The translations under genes were made by a program, and so were the position numbers. DNA of 64,000 bases, taken from NCBI GenBank assembly GCA_900444965.1, contig UFRQ01000003.1, positions 1,054,001-1,118,000 of the forward strand. Direction: 5' to 3'. Under the pieces are notes generated by a model, which ran no database searches, was not told the DNA's origin, and worked only from the letters and a program-made list of their open reading frames with translations. The DNA is from [Actinobacillus] rossii (GTDB taxonomy: Bacteria; Pseudomonadota; Gammaproteobacteria; Enterobacterales; Pasteurellaceae). Shown here in pieces: positions 54,363 to 64,000 of the stretch. Every line of letters starts with the position of its first letter. Position 1 is the first letter of the stretch.

Positions 54363-55241
54363 TTATTTATTTTTTCGACAGAATTCTAGAAACTGAGCTA
54401 ATGGTTCTGAAATATGTTTATTATGGTGTGTAATTAGCCATAATGTTCGCATTAATTTGTGTCCGGTCAGTGATAAATAACGGATTTTTCCTAATTCATA
54501 TGCATCATCCAATACATATTTTGATAGACAACCAATACCGAAATCATGAATGACAGCTTGGCGAATAGCTTCAGAATGATAGAGCTGCATGGTATTATAA
54601 TTAGATAATTTGAATAAAATTAACCGTTCAATCGTTTCACGCGTACCAGAACCTTGTTCGCGTAATACTAACGGCAATTTTTGCAAGTGTTCTAATGTGA
54701 TCTTATTCTGTTTAGTTTGTAGAAAACGAGTATTTGCTGAACAAAATAGCATTAATTCATCTTGTTGCCAGGCCTCTGCTATTAATTCATCAAATAAGTT
54801 GTCACCTTCAATAAAGCCCGCATCATAATTAAAATTTCGTACTCCTTCACAAATTTCTTTCGTGTTATGTACATGTAAAATAATTTCGATATGAGAATTG
54901 GCATTCATAAAGTCTGAAATCAGTTTGGGTAATAGGTAATTTCCAACAGTTGTGCTAGCCCCAATATGTAGCTGTACTTTTTCTACAAGAAATATTTTTT
55001 CTATTGCCTTTGCCTGACTGATTAAGCTCATGGCTTGTGGGTAAAGTTTATCGGCTGCTTTAGTCGCAATAAGCTTTTTACCATTCCGTTCAAATAGTTG
55101 AATTTCTAATAGCTTTTCTAATTCGCTTAACGCGCTACTAATTGCGGGTTGTGACAATGAGAGTTCTTCCCCGGCTTGAGTAGTTTTGCCGAATCGGTAA
55201 ACCGTAATAAAAACGGAGAGTTGTTTTAGAGTTAGCCGCAT
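54363..55241 (-). CDS. LysR-family regulator (YeiE-like)
   Basis: 292 aa. The N-terminal winged helix (LKQLSVFITVYRFGKTTQAGEELSLSQPAISSALSELEKLL) is typical LysR, with a C-terminal effector domain (from about 88: LHIGASTTVGNYLLPKLISDF). It is divergent from a YeiH-type permease with 104 bases between, so that gene is its likely target, as for YeiE and YeiH in E. coli. The effector is unknown. Confidence 0.85.
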   Translation of the reverse strand: MRLTLKQLSVFITVYRFGKTTQAGEELSLSQPAISSALSELEKLLEIQLFERNGKKLIATKAADKLYPQAMSLISQAKAIEKIFLVEKVQLHIGASTTVGNYLLPKLISDFMNANSHIEIILHVHNTKEICEGVRNFNYDAGFIEGDNLFDELIAEAWQQDELMLFCSANTRFLQTKQNKITLEHLQKLPLVLREQGSGTRETIERLILFKLSNYNTMQLYHSEAIRQAVIHDFGIGCLSKYVLDDAYELGKIRYLSLTGHKLMRTLWLITHHNKHISEPLAQFLEFCRKNK

Positions 55242-55345
55242 TACATATCCTTATTAATAAAATTGATTAAGTATATCAAAAATCTCAATTTTACTTATTT
55301 AAGTATTTCAGTTATTTTGCCAAAAAATATAAATAAAGGAAAAAT
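55242..55345. promoter_or_regulatory. Divergent LysR/YeiH control region
   Basis: 104 AT-rich bases. CTTATTTAAG (55293-55302) is a near-palindrome, and ATTGATTAAG and TCAATTTTAC-like arms surround it. LysR T-N11-A boxes may be here, but I cannot fix one. Confidence 0.45.
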
Positions 55346-56341
55346 ATGAAACATAATATTTTAGGGGTGATTTTTGTAGGCGTGATTACGGCGGTTGCAA
55401 TGTTTTTAGCGCAAACACAGTGGGCAATAGATTATCATCTCAGCCCTTTAGTCTTAGTCATATTGTTGGGGTGTTTATTCGGCAATACACTCTATAACAA
55501 AGTTGAAATGTATATTCATCCGGGCGTGGCCTTTAGTAAAAGCGTGTTATTGAGAATAGGGATTGTACTTTATGGGTTCAATTTAACTTTACAAGATATT
55601 AGTCAGGTAGGTGTGAATGCTATTTTTACTGACACCATATTGCTTATTTCAACTTTTTGTATCACATGTTTTTTAGGCATTCGTCTATTGAAACTAGATA
55701 AACAAGTAGTTTATCTTACCGCAACTGGCTGTAGTATTTGCGGGGTTGCGGCAATTTTAGGTGCTCAATCTGTGGTGAAGGCTGATTCGCACAAGGTTGC
55801 AGTTGCAGTTGCGTTAATTGTAATTTTTGGCACGATAGCTATGTTCTTATATCCGTTGTTATATGGTGTAATGCCATTAACGGAGCAGCAGTTTGGTATT
55901 TATATTGGCTCTACTGTGCATGAAGTAGCACAGGTTTATAGTGCAGGTAAAATGCTTAATTCGTCTTTAGCGGATACAGCGGTGATCAGTAAGATGATCC
56001 GAGTGATGATGTTGGCTCCATTTTTGATTTGCTTGTCGTTATATTTACAAAAATCTCAAAAGAGTCAGCAAAAATTTACAATACCTTGGTTTGCTCTTCT
56101 CTTTATTATTGCATCTTTAATTAATTCTACAGGTTGGATCTCAGAATCTAATGTGAATGTGTTGCGTCAGGGCTCCGTATTAGCATTAATGATGGCAATG
56201 GCAGCTATGGGATTAACGACTCAGATTAAAGCTGTGAGACAGGCTGGAATAAAACCCTTGATCCTAGGAGGAAGTGTTTTTCTTTGGTTAGTCTTATGGG
56301 GGGCGGGGATTAATTATATGATGCAGCTGTTTTTCTCATAA
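55346..56341 (+). CDS. yeiH: UPF0324 (YeiH/PSE family) membrane protein
   Basis: 331 aa with about ten membrane segments. Conserved blocks are HPGVAFSKSVLLRIGIVLYGFNLT, TGCSICGVAAILGAQSVVKA and GSTVHEVAQVYSAGKML. The family has been proposed as a putative sulfate or sulfonate exporter; function is not proven. AAAGGA lies before the ATG. Confidence 0.87.
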   Translation: MKHNILGVIFVGVITAVAMFLAQTQWAIDYHLSPLVLVILLGCLFGNTLYNKVEMYIHPGVAFSKSVLLRIGIVLYGFNLTLQDISQVGVNAIFTDTILLISTFCITCFLGIRLLKLDKQVVYLTATGCSICGVAAILGAQSVVKADSHKVAVAVALIVIFGTIAMFLYPLLYGVMPLTEQQFGIYIGSTVHEVAQVYSAGKMLNSSLADTAVISKMIRVMMLAPFLICLSLYLQKSQKSQQKFTIPWFALLFIIASLINSTGWISESNVNVLRQGSVLALMMAMAAMGLTTQIKAVRQAGIKPLILGGSVFLWLVLWGAGINYMMQLFFS

Positions 56342-56377
56342 AGTGCGGTCAGAATTTAGAATATTTTTTAATATAAG

Positions 56378-56413
56378 ACAAGCTACATGCTTTCGTTTAG
56401 CACTGTAGCTTGT
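56378..56413. terminator. Hairpin after yeiH
   Basis: ACAAGCTACA (56378-56387) and TGTAGCTTGT (56404-56413) form a perfect 10-bp stem; TGC/GCA extends it inward. No strong T run follows on the plus strand, so its efficiency is uncertain. Confidence 0.6.
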
Positions 56414-56419
56414 ACGAAC

Positions 56420-56578
56420 TTAAGCAATATCATTTTGTAAAAGAAAGAAATGTAAACTTTTTCGTTCGGAAATTTTATTTTTATGACGACGTAAGCTTTT
56501 TAATCGCTGTGTTCGTCTTGCTCTAGCGAGACTTAATGGTTTTCGGCTTTTCTTTAAATGCATTCTTCGGGTTGCCAT
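56420..56578 (-). CDS. Small very basic protein, unknown
   Basis: 52 aa, starting MATRRMHLKKSRKPLSLARA and ending FFLLQNDIA. Arg and Lys make up about a third of it (stretch RARRTQRLKSLRRHKNK). The ribosome site AAGGAGATCCT before the ATG is the best in the neighbourhood, and it begins 9 bases after the mltF stop, so translation looks real. It has no signal peptide. It could bind RNA or ribosomes, by composition only. I do not recognise a family. Confidence 0.7.
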   Translation of the reverse strand: MATRRMHLKKSRKPLSLARARRTQRLKSLRRHKNKISERKSLHFFLLQNDIA

Positions 56579-56587
56579 AGGATCTCC

Positions 56588-58033
56588 TTATTTATCGTTT
56601 TCTTGATTTATTATTGTTTCGGATTCGTTACTTTCAATATCAGCAGACTGATTTTCTTGCTCTATCTGGACACGGTGGTAATTCATCAGACTGTTCATAT
56701 AACGACGAATATTTTCTACGTATTGAAAAGCTTCATAACCACGCGCATAACCATATTTTAAGTTTGTATAATGCCGTTTTTCTGCCAACAACGGTAGATT
56801 TTTTTTCACATCAAGCCAGTTGTCTGGATCTTCCCCCAGATTTTTGGTCAATCGGCGAGCGTCTAACATATGACCTAGTCCCATATTATAACCAACCAAT
56901 GCAAACCAAATGCGATCTTCTTGCGGAATACTGTCCGGAACTTGAGATATCAGCCAATGTAAATATTCTGCTCCTGCTTTGATACTTTGTTCAGCATCCG
57001 TACGATCTGTAATTTTCATCCTATCAGCAGTCGCTCTTGTAAGCATCATCATGCCACGAACTCCTGTTGGCGAAGTGGCATTTTCATCCCAATGAGATTC
57101 TTGATATGCAACGGCTGCAAGTAAACGCCAATCCAATTCACCTTTATATTTTTCAAAAAGTGCGGTGTATTTTGGGAGTGTTTTTTCAATCGCTTGAGTA
57201 TAAGACCGCATATCTACATAATCAAATTTACGGAAATGATTAAAATATTTTTCTTCTATACGGGCAATTAAACCATTTTCGATAGCGCCACCCATAAAAT
57301 CAAGTAGCGCAGCTTGTAATTCATTGTAAGAACTATTAGGCAAATACCAATGCACACTCGCTTCATCTGTGATATCAAACGCGACAGCAAGTTCTGGTTT
57401 TATTTGTTGCGCAGCAGAAACATCAATGGAATTCGCAATAGTATAATCAATTGTTCCTTCTGCCACTTGTAATAACAAGCTTTCTGCGGTACGACGACTT
57501 TGTGTTGTCCAATTTAAATTTGGGGATTTTTCTTTATATTTAGAAAGAATTTCTTGTAAATCTGCACTATCAGTAACCGCAAGTTGACCTTTTAATTGGC
57601 TAAGTGAAGTTGGTCGAGTTTCCCTTTTACGATATACAAGTTGCCACGATGCGGAATAGTAAGCGGGACCTAACTGGAATTTTTCTAGTTTTTTAGGGTG
57701 ATAAAGAAGATTAGCCGCCGCAATGTCTATTTCATGCTTTTCCAATGCCGTCAATAACTTTTCGGTATTATCAAAAATCTCCATTTTTAGATCGACGGCT
57801 AAATAATCAGCAAAAGCTTTGCTAAGCTCATATTCTAAGCCAGCTTGCCCATCAGCACTAATAAAATAAGAAACAGGGTTATTTAACGTACCAACTACTA
57901 ACGCGCCGCGTTCTTTTATTGCAGAATAATGATTTTCTTCAGTGCGCATTAGCTGCTGCCACGGAAAAACCATGTCAATAGCCCAAAGTAAGAGTGCAAC
58001 TGCTGCGAAAATACGGATAATTAAACCTTTCAA
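56588..58033 (-). CDS. mltF: Membrane-bound lytic murein transglycosylase F
   Basis: 481 aa. N-terminal membrane anchor ([20 protein letters not shown]), a solute-binding-protein-3 domain (about 45-265), and a lytic transglycosylase domain (about 290-440) with catalytic Glu in [19 protein letters not shown] and GVRGMMMLT. It cuts murein glycan to anhydromuropeptides at the outer membrane. The tail is acidic. Confidence 0.95.
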   Translation of the reverse strand: MKGLIIRIFAAVALLLWAIDMVFPWQQLMRTEENHYSAIKERGALVVGTLNNPVSYFISADGQAGLEYELSKAFADYLAVDLKMEIFDNTEKLLTALEKHEIDIAAANLLYHPKKLEKFQLGPAYYSASWQLVYRKRETRPTSLSQLKGQLAVTDSADLQEILSKYKEKSPNLNWTTQSRRTAESLLLQVAEGTIDYTIANSIDVSAAQQIKPELAVAFDITDEASVHWYLPNSSYNELQAALLDFMGGAIENGLIARIEEKYFNHFRKFDYVDMRSYTQAIEKTLPKYTALFEKYKGELDWRLLAAVAYQESHWDENATSPTGVRGMMMLTRATADRMKITDRTDAEQSIKAGAEYLHWLISQVPDSIPQEDRIWFALVGYNMGLGHMLDARRLTKNLGEDPDNWLDVKKNLPLLAEKRHYTNLKYGYARGYEAFQYVENIRRYMNSLMNYHRVQIEQENQSADIESNESETIINQENDK

Positions 58034-58144
58034 ATGCGACCTATTGAATTAACGTAGAGACAAGCGCATTTTAACGGCTAATTCAAAAAAAGCAAAGAAA
58101 CGGCGAAAAGTGCGGTTAAAAATCAATAGGTTTTAAAAATGAAA

Positions 58145-58221
<77 letters not shown>

Positions 58222-58274
58222 ATTCAAATGGATATGTCTTTTGATGAAGTTTCAAAGGATATATATATAAGAAG

Positions 58275-58351
58275 TGGTCGGCGAGATAGGATTTGAACCT
58301 ACGACCCACTGGTCCCAAACCAGTTGCGCTACCAAGCTGCGCTACTCGCCG
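58275..58351 (-). tRNA. tRNA-Pro(UGG)
   Basis: 77 bases including encoded CCA. Acceptor CGGCGAG pairs with CTCGCCG; anticodon loop UUUGGGA gives UGG. It matches E. coli proM closely. It lies 53 bases upstream of tRNA-Arg in one transcript. Confidence 0.97.
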
Positions 58352-58364
58352 ACAAGATGTGTGC

Positions 58365-58392
58365 ATTATAAATTTCTTTCGGCGGCAGTCAA
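58365..58392 (-). promoter_or_regulatory. Promoter of the tRNA pair
   Basis: On the minus strand, TTGACT (58392-58387), 16 bases, TATAAT (58370-58365), ending about 14 bases before mature tRNA-Pro. It is the best sigma-70 match noted in the window. Confidence 0.85.
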
Positions 58393-58513
58393 TGACTTTT
58401 TTCAAAAAATTATTTGATTGGTTAAATTTATGGCAATTGGACTTACATTTATTTTGTTTTTTTGCGAAAATAGCAACCGTTTTCGTACCGTCAATAATTA
58501 AAAAGGAAAAAGA

Positions 58514-59371
58514 ATGACTGCACAAGTAATTTCAGGCTCTGCATTGGCTAAAAGCGTGAAAGCTGAAGCCGCTCAGAAAATCGAGCAACATATCGCCCAA
58601 GGAAAACGAGCGCCTGGTTTAGCGGTAATTTTAGTCGGGGCAGATCCAGCATCGCAAGTTTATGTTGGGAGCAAGCGTAAAAGTTGCGAAGAGCTAGGAA
58701 TTGTATCAAAATCCTACGATTTACCTGAAACGACAATGGAAATTGATTTGCTTAAATTAATTGACCAGCTTAATGCAGACGAGAGTATTGATGGTATTTT
58801 AGTGCAATTACCACTGCCAAAACACATTGACAGTACAAAAGTCATTGAACGTATTGCGCCACATAAAGACGTGGATGGTTTTCATCCTTATAATGTAGGC
58901 CGATTATGCCAGCGTATCCCTACACTCCGAGCTTGTACACCTTATGGCGTGATGAAACTTTTGGAAACAACGGGTAGAAATTTACATGGGCAACATGCGG
59001 TAATCGTGGGCGCGTCGAATATCGTTGGTCGTCCTATGGCGTTGGAATTATTATTAGCGGGTTGTACGGTAACAGTGACGCATCGTTTTACCAAAGAGTT
59101 AGAACATCATGTCCGTCAAGCTGATATTTTAGTCGTTGCAGTGGGTAAACCTGAATTTATTGATGGCGATTGGGTTAAAGATGGCGCGATTGTCATTGAT
59201 GTTGGGATTAATCGCTGTGAAGATGGTAAATTGCGTGGCGATATTCAGTATGATAAAGCGACAAAACATGCGGCATTTATTACGCCAGTTCCTGGTGGTG
59301 TTGGACCAATGACTGTTGCGATGTTAATGTTTAATACGTTATTGGCATATGAAACTAATACGTTGAACTAA
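58514..59371 (+). CDS. folD: Methylenetetrahydrofolate dehydrogenase/cyclohydrolase
   Basis: 285 aa bifunctional one-carbon enzyme. [14 protein letters not shown] (active-site Tyr and Lys), the [12 protein letters not shown] and [15 protein letters not shown] (NADP) motifs, and [16 protein letters not shown] are present. AAAGGA lies before the ATG. Confidence 0.97.
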   Translation: MTAQVISGSALAKSVKAEAAQKIEQHIAQGKRAPGLAVILVGADPASQVYVGSKRKSCEELGIVSKSYDLPETTMEIDLLKLIDQLNADESIDGILVQLPLPKHIDSTKVIERIAPHKDVDGFHPYNVGRLCQRIPTLRACTPYGVMKLLETTGRNLHGQHAVIVGASNIVGRPMALELLLAGCTVTVTHRFTKELEHHVRQADILVVAVGKPEFIDGDWVKDGAIVIDVGINRCEDGKLRGDIQYDKATKHAAFITPVPGGVGPMTVAMLMFNTLLAYETNTLN

Positions 59372-59376
59372 TTTAT

Positions 59377-59405
59377 AAAAGTGCGCTCAAATTCGTTGCA
59401 CTTTT
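59377..59405 (+). terminator. Decayed uptake-signal hairpin after folD
   Basis: AAAAGTGC (59377-59384) and GCACTTTT (59398-59405) pair. The left arm is AAGTGCGCT, one base off the uptake signal; the right arm keeps only the outer half. Confidence 0.5.
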
Positions 59406-59440
59406 GCAATATTTATTCATTAATAAAAAGGAAATGTAAA

Positions 59441-59881
59441 ATGGGTTTATTCGATTTTGTAGGAAACATTGGTAAAAAAATCTTCAGCAAAGAAGAAGAT
59501 GCTTCAGCAGCAGTGACACAACATATTGCTGAAGATAATCCCGGTGTAGAAAATGTAGCGGTTACCGTTGAAAACGGCGTGGCGAATATTTCTGGTGTTG
59601 CTGCTACAGCAGAAGCTGTAGAAAAAGCGATTTTAATGGCAGGTAACATTGAAGGTATCGAAACGGTAAATATTGATGAATTACAATTATTAAAAGGCGA
59701 ATTGGCTGGTGATGATGAATTTTATGTGATTCAAAAAGGGGATACCCTTTGGAAAATTGCTGAACGTAAATATGGTAACGGGGCGAAATACACCGCTATT
59801 GTGGCAGTGAACAAAGAGGTGATCAAAGACGAAAATAAAATTTTCCCAGGTCAAAAAATTCGTTTACCTCGTAATCTGTAA
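59441..59881 (+). CDS. kbp: BON-LysM protein (Kbp/YgaU-like)
   Basis: 146 aa from ATG 59441. A BON domain (about 25-85: AVTVENGVANISGVAATAEAVEKA) is followed by a C-terminal LysM domain (about 95-145: FYVIQKGDTLWKIAERKYG). No signal peptide, so cytoplasmic, matching E. coli Kbp, a potassium-binding protein. The frame extends to 59381, but AAAAGGAAATG supports 59441. Confidence 0.9.
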   Translation: MGLFDFVGNIGKKIFSKEEDASAAVTQHIAEDNPGVENVAVTVENGVANISGVAATAEAVEKAILMAGNIEGIETVNIDELQLLKGELAGDDEFYVIQKGDTLWKIAERKYGNGAKYTAIVAVNKEVIKDENKIFPGQKIRLPRNL

Positions 59882-59896
59882 TACAAACTCTATTTA

Positions 59897-59922
59897 AAAT
59901 CCCGCTGAATGCGGGATTTTTT
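59897..59922 (+). terminator. Terminator after the BON-LysM gene
   Basis: AAATCCCGC-TGAAT-GCGGGATTT (59897-59919) then T run. Confidence 0.93.
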
Positions 59923-60013
59923 GTCTAAAATTTCTCTCGACTGAAATTCAATCTTTCGTTATAATTCGCCAGTTTTTCACCCAATTTCATTCAATCTTAT
60001 AAAGGAAAAAAGA

Positions 60014-61309
60014 ATGTCAACTATTGAAACAACTCAAGGTTTAGAGCGTCGCGTGACAATTACAATTCCAGCGGCAGAAGTAGAAACAGCAGTTCGTGAA
60101 GAATTAAAACGTGCAGCGCGTAATGTTCGCGTTGACGGTTTCCGTAAAGGTAAAGTGCCCGCGCAAATCGTAGAAAAACGTTTTGGTGCATCAATTCGTC
60201 AAGATGTATTAAACGACTTATTACCACGTCATTTCTTTGATTTAGCTTTTAAAGAAAAAGTAAATCTTGCAGGTCGTCCAACTTTCGCGGTAGAAAGTTA
60301 TGAAGATGGCAAAGATGTTGTATTCACAGCGACTTTCGAAGTTTATCCAGAAGTTGAATTAAAAGGCTTAGAGAATATTAAGGTTGAAAAACCTGTTGTA
60401 GAAATCACCGAAAAAGATGTGGATAACATGGTGGATGTTTTACGTAAACAACAAGCTACTTGGGCAGAAAGCGCAGAAACCGCTAAAGCGGATGATCGTG
60501 TAACAATCGATTTTGTTGGTTCTGTTGATGGTGAAGAATTTGAAGGCGGTAAAGCGTCTGATTTCGTTCTTGCAATGGGTCAAGGCCGTATGATTCCAGG
60601 GTTTGAAGACGGAATCATGGGTAAAAAAGCGGGTGAGCAATTCGATATCAATGTGAAATTTCCAGAAGAATACCATGCTGAAAACTTAAAAGGTAAAGAT
60701 GCAAAATTTGCGATTACCTTGAAAAAAGTTGAAAACCAAGTATTACCGGAATTAACAGATGAATTTGTGACTAAATTTGGTCCAAATACAAAAACAGTAG
60801 CAGACTTACGTGCTGAAATCCAAAAAAATATGGAACGTGAGTTGAAAAATGCATTAACTTCACGTGTTAAACAACAAGTTATTGATGGTTTAATTGCTGA
60901 AAATGCGCTTGAAGTACCAACAGCTGCAGTAGATCAAGAAATTGAAGTATTACGTGAACAAGCGGCTCAACGTTTTGGTGGTAATGCTCAACAAGCGGCG
61001 CAATTACCACGTGAATTATTTGAAGAACAAGCGAAACGTCGTGTTCAAGTTGGTCTTTTATTCAGCGCAGTTATTAAAGCAAACGAATTAACGGCAGATG
61101 AAGAACGTGTTAAAGCGATGATCGCAGATATCGCATCAGCTTATGAACAACCGGCAGAAGTGGTTGAATTTTATGCGAAAAATGCAGAATTAACGAATAA
61201 TGTTCGTAATGTTGTATTAGAAGAACAGGCTGTTGATGCTGTTCTTGCTAAAGCACAAGTTACTGAGAAAAAAGCATCATTCGATGAAATTATGAATCCA
61301 AAAGCTTAA
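60014..61309 (+). CDS. tig: Trigger factor
   Basis: 431 aa ribosome-bound chaperone. The ribosome-docking motif GFRKGKVP is at about 41-48; the FKBP-type PPIase domain (about 150-245, [19 protein letters not shown]) and a helical C-terminal domain follow. AAAGGA precedes the ATG. It heads tig-clpP-clpX-lon. Confidence 0.98.
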   Translation: MSTIETTQGLERRVTITIPAAEVETAVREELKRAARNVRVDGFRKGKVPAQIVEKRFGASIRQDVLNDLLPRHFFDLAFKEKVNLAGRPTFAVESYEDGKDVVFTATFEVYPEVELKGLENIKVEKPVVEITEKDVDNMVDVLRKQQATWAESAETAKADDRVTIDFVGSVDGEEFEGGKASDFVLAMGQGRMIPGFEDGIMGKKAGEQFDINVKFPEEYHAENLKGKDAKFAITLKKVENQVLPELTDEFVTKFGPNTKTVADLRAEIQKNMERELKNALTSRVKQQVIDGLIAENALEVPTAAVDQEIEVLREQAAQRFGGNAQQAAQLPRELFEEQAKRRVQVGLLFSAVIKANELTADEERVKAMIADIASAYEQPAEVVEFYAKNAELTNNVRNVVLEEQAVDAVLAKAQVTEKKASFDEIMNPKA

Positions 61310-61331
61310 TTCTTAAGTTTCTGAATTCGCG

Positions 61332-61387
61332 AAGTGCGGTTGATTTTGAGCGAGTTTTAAAACTTGCGGAAAATTGACCGCACTTTT
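61332..61387 (+). terminator. tig terminator 1 (paired uptake signals)
   Basis: AAGTGCGGT (61332-61340) and ACCGCACTT (61377-61385) sit at the ends of a long imperfect hairpin with an inner AGTTTT/AAAACT stem, followed by T. Confidence 0.75.
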
Positions 61388-61433
61388 TCATTATCAATAA
61401 AAATATTTTTTTGTTTATACATTGAGTATGAAA

Positions 61434-61479
61434 GATGGGGAAATGTTTGTGCTATGGAAAAATTCCCCATCCAATTTTT
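61434..61479 (+). terminator. tig-clpP hairpin 2
   Basis: GATGGGGAA (61434-61442) and TTCCCCATC (61463-61471) form a perfect 9-bp stem with a 20-base loop, followed by CAATTTTTTT. It lies 59 bases before clpP and looks like a terminator or attenuator. Confidence 0.7.
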
Positions 61480-61529
61480 TTCAGGTAGAATAGGCGAGTT
61501 ATTTTTCGGACAGAATTACGGAGAACTTT

Positions 61530-62111
61530 ATGGCATTAATCCCTATGGTGATTGAGCAAACGGCACGTGGTGAGCGTTCCTTTGATATTTATTCACGCCT
61601 TTTGAAAGAACGTGTCATTTTTTTGACAGGCGAAGTCGAAGACAATATGGCAAATCTTATTGTGGCACAATTATTGTTCCTTGAGTCAGAAAATCCAGAT
61701 AAAGATATTAATATTTATATCAATAGTCCGGGCGGTTCGGTAACTGCGGGTATGGCAATTTACGATACTATGCAGTTTATTAAACCTGATGTGCGTACGC
61801 TTTGTATTGGGCAGGCTTGCTCTATGGGGGCATTTTTACTCGCTGGTGGAACAGCGGGAAAACGTGCTGCGTTACCTAATGCTCGCGTCATGATTCACCA
61901 ACCATTGGGTGGATTCCGTGGGCAGGCTTCGGATATTTTAATTCATGCAAATGAAATTTTAAAAATTAAAAATACGTTGAATGAACGTTTGGCATTCCAT
62001 ACGGGACAACCCATCGATGTTATTGAGCGAGATACCGATCGTGATAACTTTATGTCTGCAGAAGAAGCTCGTGCGTACGGCTTAGTGGATACAGTAGTAA
62101 CCAAACGCTAA
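61530..62111 (+). CDS. clpP: ATP-dependent Clp protease proteolytic subunit
   Basis: 193 aa serine protease forming tetradecamers. Catalytic Ser98 ([10 protein letters not shown]), His123 ([10 protein letters not shown]) and Asp172 (DTDRDN) are present. ACGGAGAAC precedes the ATG. It degrades unfolded or tagged proteins with ClpX, 9 bases downstream. Confidence 0.98.
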   Translation: MALIPMVIEQTARGERSFDIYSRLLKERVIFLTGEVEDNMANLIVAQLLFLESENPDKDINIYINSPGGSVTAGMAIYDTMQFIKPDVRTLCIGQACSMGAFLLAGGTAGKRAALPNARVMIHQPLGGFRGQASDILIHANEILKIKNTLNERLAFHTGQPIDVIERDTDRDNFMSAEEARAYGLVDTVVTKR

Positions 62112-62120
62112 GGATAAAAG

Positions 62121-63356
62121 ATGACTCAGGAAAATCATACACACTGTTCGTTTTGCGGTAAGTCGCAAGAAGAAGTAGGCAAGTTGATTGCGGGTGTTTC
62201 GGGTTATATTTGTGGTGATTGTATTGAACAATGCCATGAATTATTACTGGAAGCGAATGAAGAAAGTGCGGATGAAAATGTAGAAGTTTTAGAAGAAAAA
62301 CTGCCTACACCGCATGAGATTCGTGCCCATTTAGATGATTATGTGATTGGGCAAGATTACGCGAAAAAAGTGCTTGCGGTAGCCTTGTATAACCACTATA
62401 AACGTTTACATTCAAACCATAAAACGGATGATGTAGAGTTAAGCAAAAGTAATGTGCTATTAATTGGACCAACAGGAAGTGGGAAAACATTATTAGCACA
62501 AACTTTAGCCCGAATGTTAAATGTGCCTTTTGCTATGGCGGATGCAACGACCTTAACTGAAGCGGGTTATGTGGGCGAAGACGTAGAAAATGTGATCCAA
62601 AAATTACTACAAAATTGTGATTACGATACAGAAAAAGCCGAACAGGGCATTATTTACATCGATGAAATTGACAAAATCACACGTAAGTCAGAGAATCCAT
62701 CGATCACGCGTGATGTGTCTGGCGAAGGGGTGCAACAAGCTTTATTAAAACTTATCGAGGGTACGGTTGCAGCAATTCCTCCGCAAGGTGGTCGTAAACA
62801 TCCACAACAAGATATGTTGCGCGTAGATACATCGAAAATTTTGTTTATTTGTGGTGGCGCGTTTGCTGGTTTAGATAAAATTGTGCAAAAACGTGTGCAC
62901 GTTGGCAGTGGCATTGGTTTCGGTGCAGAAGTAAAAGGCGAACAAGACGAATTAAGTTTGACCGATCTATTCAAACAAATTGAAACTGAAGACTTAATTA
63001 AATTTGGTATGATTCCAGAGTTTGTTGGACGTTTGCCAGTGATTGCGCCGTTAAGTGAATTAGATGAAAAAGCTCTAATTCAGATTCTAACAGAGCCTAA
63101 GAATGCTTTAACTAAACAATATCAAGCATTGTTTGGTTTAGAAAATGTGGAACTTGAGTTTACAAAAGAAGCCTTAACTGCGATGGCGAAAAAAGCACTA
63201 GAACGTAAAACAGGCGCGCGCGGTTTACGTTCTATTGTAGAAGGCGTGTTGCTTGACACGATGTATGATTTGCCATCACTGAAAAACCTTGCCAAAGTTG
63301 TTGTGGATGAAAGTGTGATCACGGATGGGGCAAGTCCAAAATTAGAATATAACTAA
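62121..63356 (+). CDS. clpX: ATP-dependent Clp protease ATPase subunit ClpX
   Basis: 411 aa AAA+ unfoldase. The N-terminal C4 zinc-binding domain has Cys9, Cys12, Cys31 and Cys34. Walker A is [11 protein letters not shown] and Walker [11 protein letters not shown]. The pore and ClpP-docking IGF-type loop is [13 protein letters not shown]. Confidence 0.98.
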   Translation: MTQENHTHCSFCGKSQEEVGKLIAGVSGYICGDCIEQCHELLLEANEESADENVEVLEEKLPTPHEIRAHLDDYVIGQDYAKKVLAVALYNHYKRLHSNHKTDDVELSKSNVLLIGPTGSGKTLLAQTLARMLNVPFAMADATTLTEAGYVGEDVENVIQKLLQNCDYDTEKAEQGIIYIDEIDKITRKSENPSITRDVSGEGVQQALLKLIEGTVAAIPPQGGRKHPQQDMLRVDTSKILFICGGAFAGLDKIVQKRVHVGSGIGFGAEVKGEQDELSLTDLFKQIETEDLIKFGMIPEFVGRLPVIAPLSELDEKALIQILTEPKNALTKQYQALFGLENVELEFTKEALTAMAKKALERKTGARGLRSIVEGVLLDTMYDLPSLKNLAKVVVDESVITDGASPKLEYN

Positions 63357-63394
63357 TCTGTAGTTAGTCTAATATTGTTGGACAAGGAAATGTC

Positions 63395-63424
63395 AAAAGT
63401 GCGGTTAATTAGACCGCACTTTTT
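63395..63424 (+). terminator. clpX terminator
   Basis: AAAAGTGCGGT (63395-63405) and ACCGCACTTTT (63413-63423), a perfect 11-bp stem of paired uptake signals with a T tail. Confidence 0.9.
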
Positions 63425-63442
63425 GTGTTTTTTAGAATACAC

Positions 63443-63470
63443 CTTGAATATGAATTTTTTATCCCAATAT
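63443..63470 (+). promoter_or_regulatory. Likely sigma-32 promoter of lon
   Basis: CTTGAAT (63443-63449), 13 bases, CCCAATAT (63463-63470). Each half has one mismatch to the RpoH consensus. It lies 43 bases before the lon ATG and fits the heat-shock control of lon known in E. coli. Confidence 0.7.
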
Positions 63471-63513
63471 AAGAATTATTCCTAAGAATTTGATAGAAAG
63501 AAGAGTAAAAATA

Positions 63514-64000
63514 ATGAATGCAGAACGCACAGAGACTCGTGAGATCTCAGTCTTACCTTTACGCGATGTTGTTGTGTTTCCTTACATGATAATGCCACTT
63601 TTTGTGGGGCGCGATAAATCAATCCGTAGTCTTGAGCATGCTATGGAAACTGATAAACAACTGTTGCTTGTCGCACAAAAACAAGCCGAAATTGAAGAAC
63701 CGACAGTCGAAGATTTATATGATATTGGGACAGTGGTCAATATTATTCAAATGTTGAAATTACCAGACGGAACCGTAAAAGTTCTCGTAGAAGGTAAACA
63801 GCGTGCCACAATTTTAAAAATTAGTGATGAGCAGCACTTTTCTGCCGTGATTGAGCCAATTGAAACTGTGGTTGAACAAAATAAAGAGCTTGAAGTTGTA
63901 CGTAAGGCTGCCTTTGATGAATTTGAGAATTACGCGAAGCAAAATAAAAAAATTCAGCCGGAAATGATCAATGCGTTAACGACTATCGATGATGCTGATC
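63514..64000 (+). CDS. lon: Lon protease, N-terminal part (runs off the right edge)
   Basis: 162 codons are visible from ATG 63514. The N-terminal substrate-recognition domain reads EISVLPLRDVVVFPYMIMPL, then GRDKSIRSLEHAM and VKVLVEGKQRATI, as in Lon. The catalytic parts lie outside the window. It follows clpX as in E. coli. Confidence 0.96.
   Translation, partial: MNAERTETREISVLPLRDVVVFPYMIMPLFVGRDKSIRSLEHAMETDKQLLLVAQKQAEIEEPTVEDLYDIGTVVNIIQMLKLPDGTVKVLVEGKQRATILKISDEQHFSAVIEPIETVVEQNKELEVVRKAAFDEFENYAKQNKKIQPEMINALTTIDDAD

Noticed and set aside
61364..61555. Small ORF between tig and clpP
   Set aside because: It overlaps both terminator hairpins and the clpP start, and has no ribosome site.

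Overview
This window is a chromosomal segment of a Haemophilus-type member of the Pasteurellaceae. The evidence is a dense scatter of the 9-base Hin-type DNA uptake signal AAGTGCGGT (and ACCGCACTT), often as inverted pairs that double as terminators; low GC; and typical Haemophilus genes such as oapA/oapB, a catalase of the hktE type and an SSR-driven contingency locus. The species is not fixed. Several proteins (EpmB, NhaB, GalK) look related to, but clearly diverged from, what I recall of H. influenzae Rd, so a sister species such as H. parainfluenzae or H. haemolyticus is plausible.

Layout. 1-9.4 kb: the start of lnt and corC, then galactose use: galT-galK-galM leftward and mglB-mglA-mglC rightward, divergent from a control region with two perfect CRP-type sites and no galS between them. 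A leftward gene at 8.4-9.4 kb carries a 17-copy octanucleotide repeat inside its 5' end and is a strong phase-variation candidate. 9.5-12.8 kb: fabZ-lpxA-lpxB-rnhB (lipid A and fatty acid synthesis), with a possible attenuator between lpxA and lpxB. 12.8-17.6 kb: a YfbS-like transporter, mog, a small YdcZ-type membrane protein, glnB, a cytochrome b562-like lipoprotein and an AI-2E family permease. 17.6-21.7 kb: nhaB-dsbB, fadR, folB, plsY. 21.8-28.6 kb: aroQ, accB-accC, yhdT-panF, prmA, dusB-fis, in the order known from enterobacteria. 28.7-34.7 kb: menH, menB and menC, a phosphoethanolamine-transferase-like protein, and catalase. 35-40.8 kb: pyrH-frr-dxr, fthC preceded by 6S RNA (ssrS), zapA, ygfB-pepP. 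40.9-49.4 kb: groS-groL with a clear heat-shock promoter, tatABC, hemB, oapA-oapB, epmB divergent from efp. 49.6-54.2 kb: cysK, a complete IS481-family element with inverted repeats and a 7-bp target duplication, a frameshifted family 2 glycosyltransferase, then rpsF-priB-rpsR-rplI. 54.3-58.4 kb: a LysR regulator divergent from a YeiH-type permease, mltF with a tiny very basic ORF behind it, and tRNA-Arg(UCU) and tRNA-Pro(UGG). 58.5-64 kb: folD, a BON-LysM protein, tig, clpP-clpX and the start of lon.

Most of the window is conserved housekeeping sequence. The accessory or variable parts are the octamer-repeat gene (8.4-9.4 kb) and the IS plus frameshifted glycosyltransferase (50.6-52.7 kb). 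Both variable genes appear to be off, or only weakly expressed, in this copy. No CRISPR array, prophage or recognisable defence system is present. No gene-free stretch exceeds about 300 bases; the longest are the gal/mgl control region (4393-4683) and the katA/pyrH gap (34742-34999).
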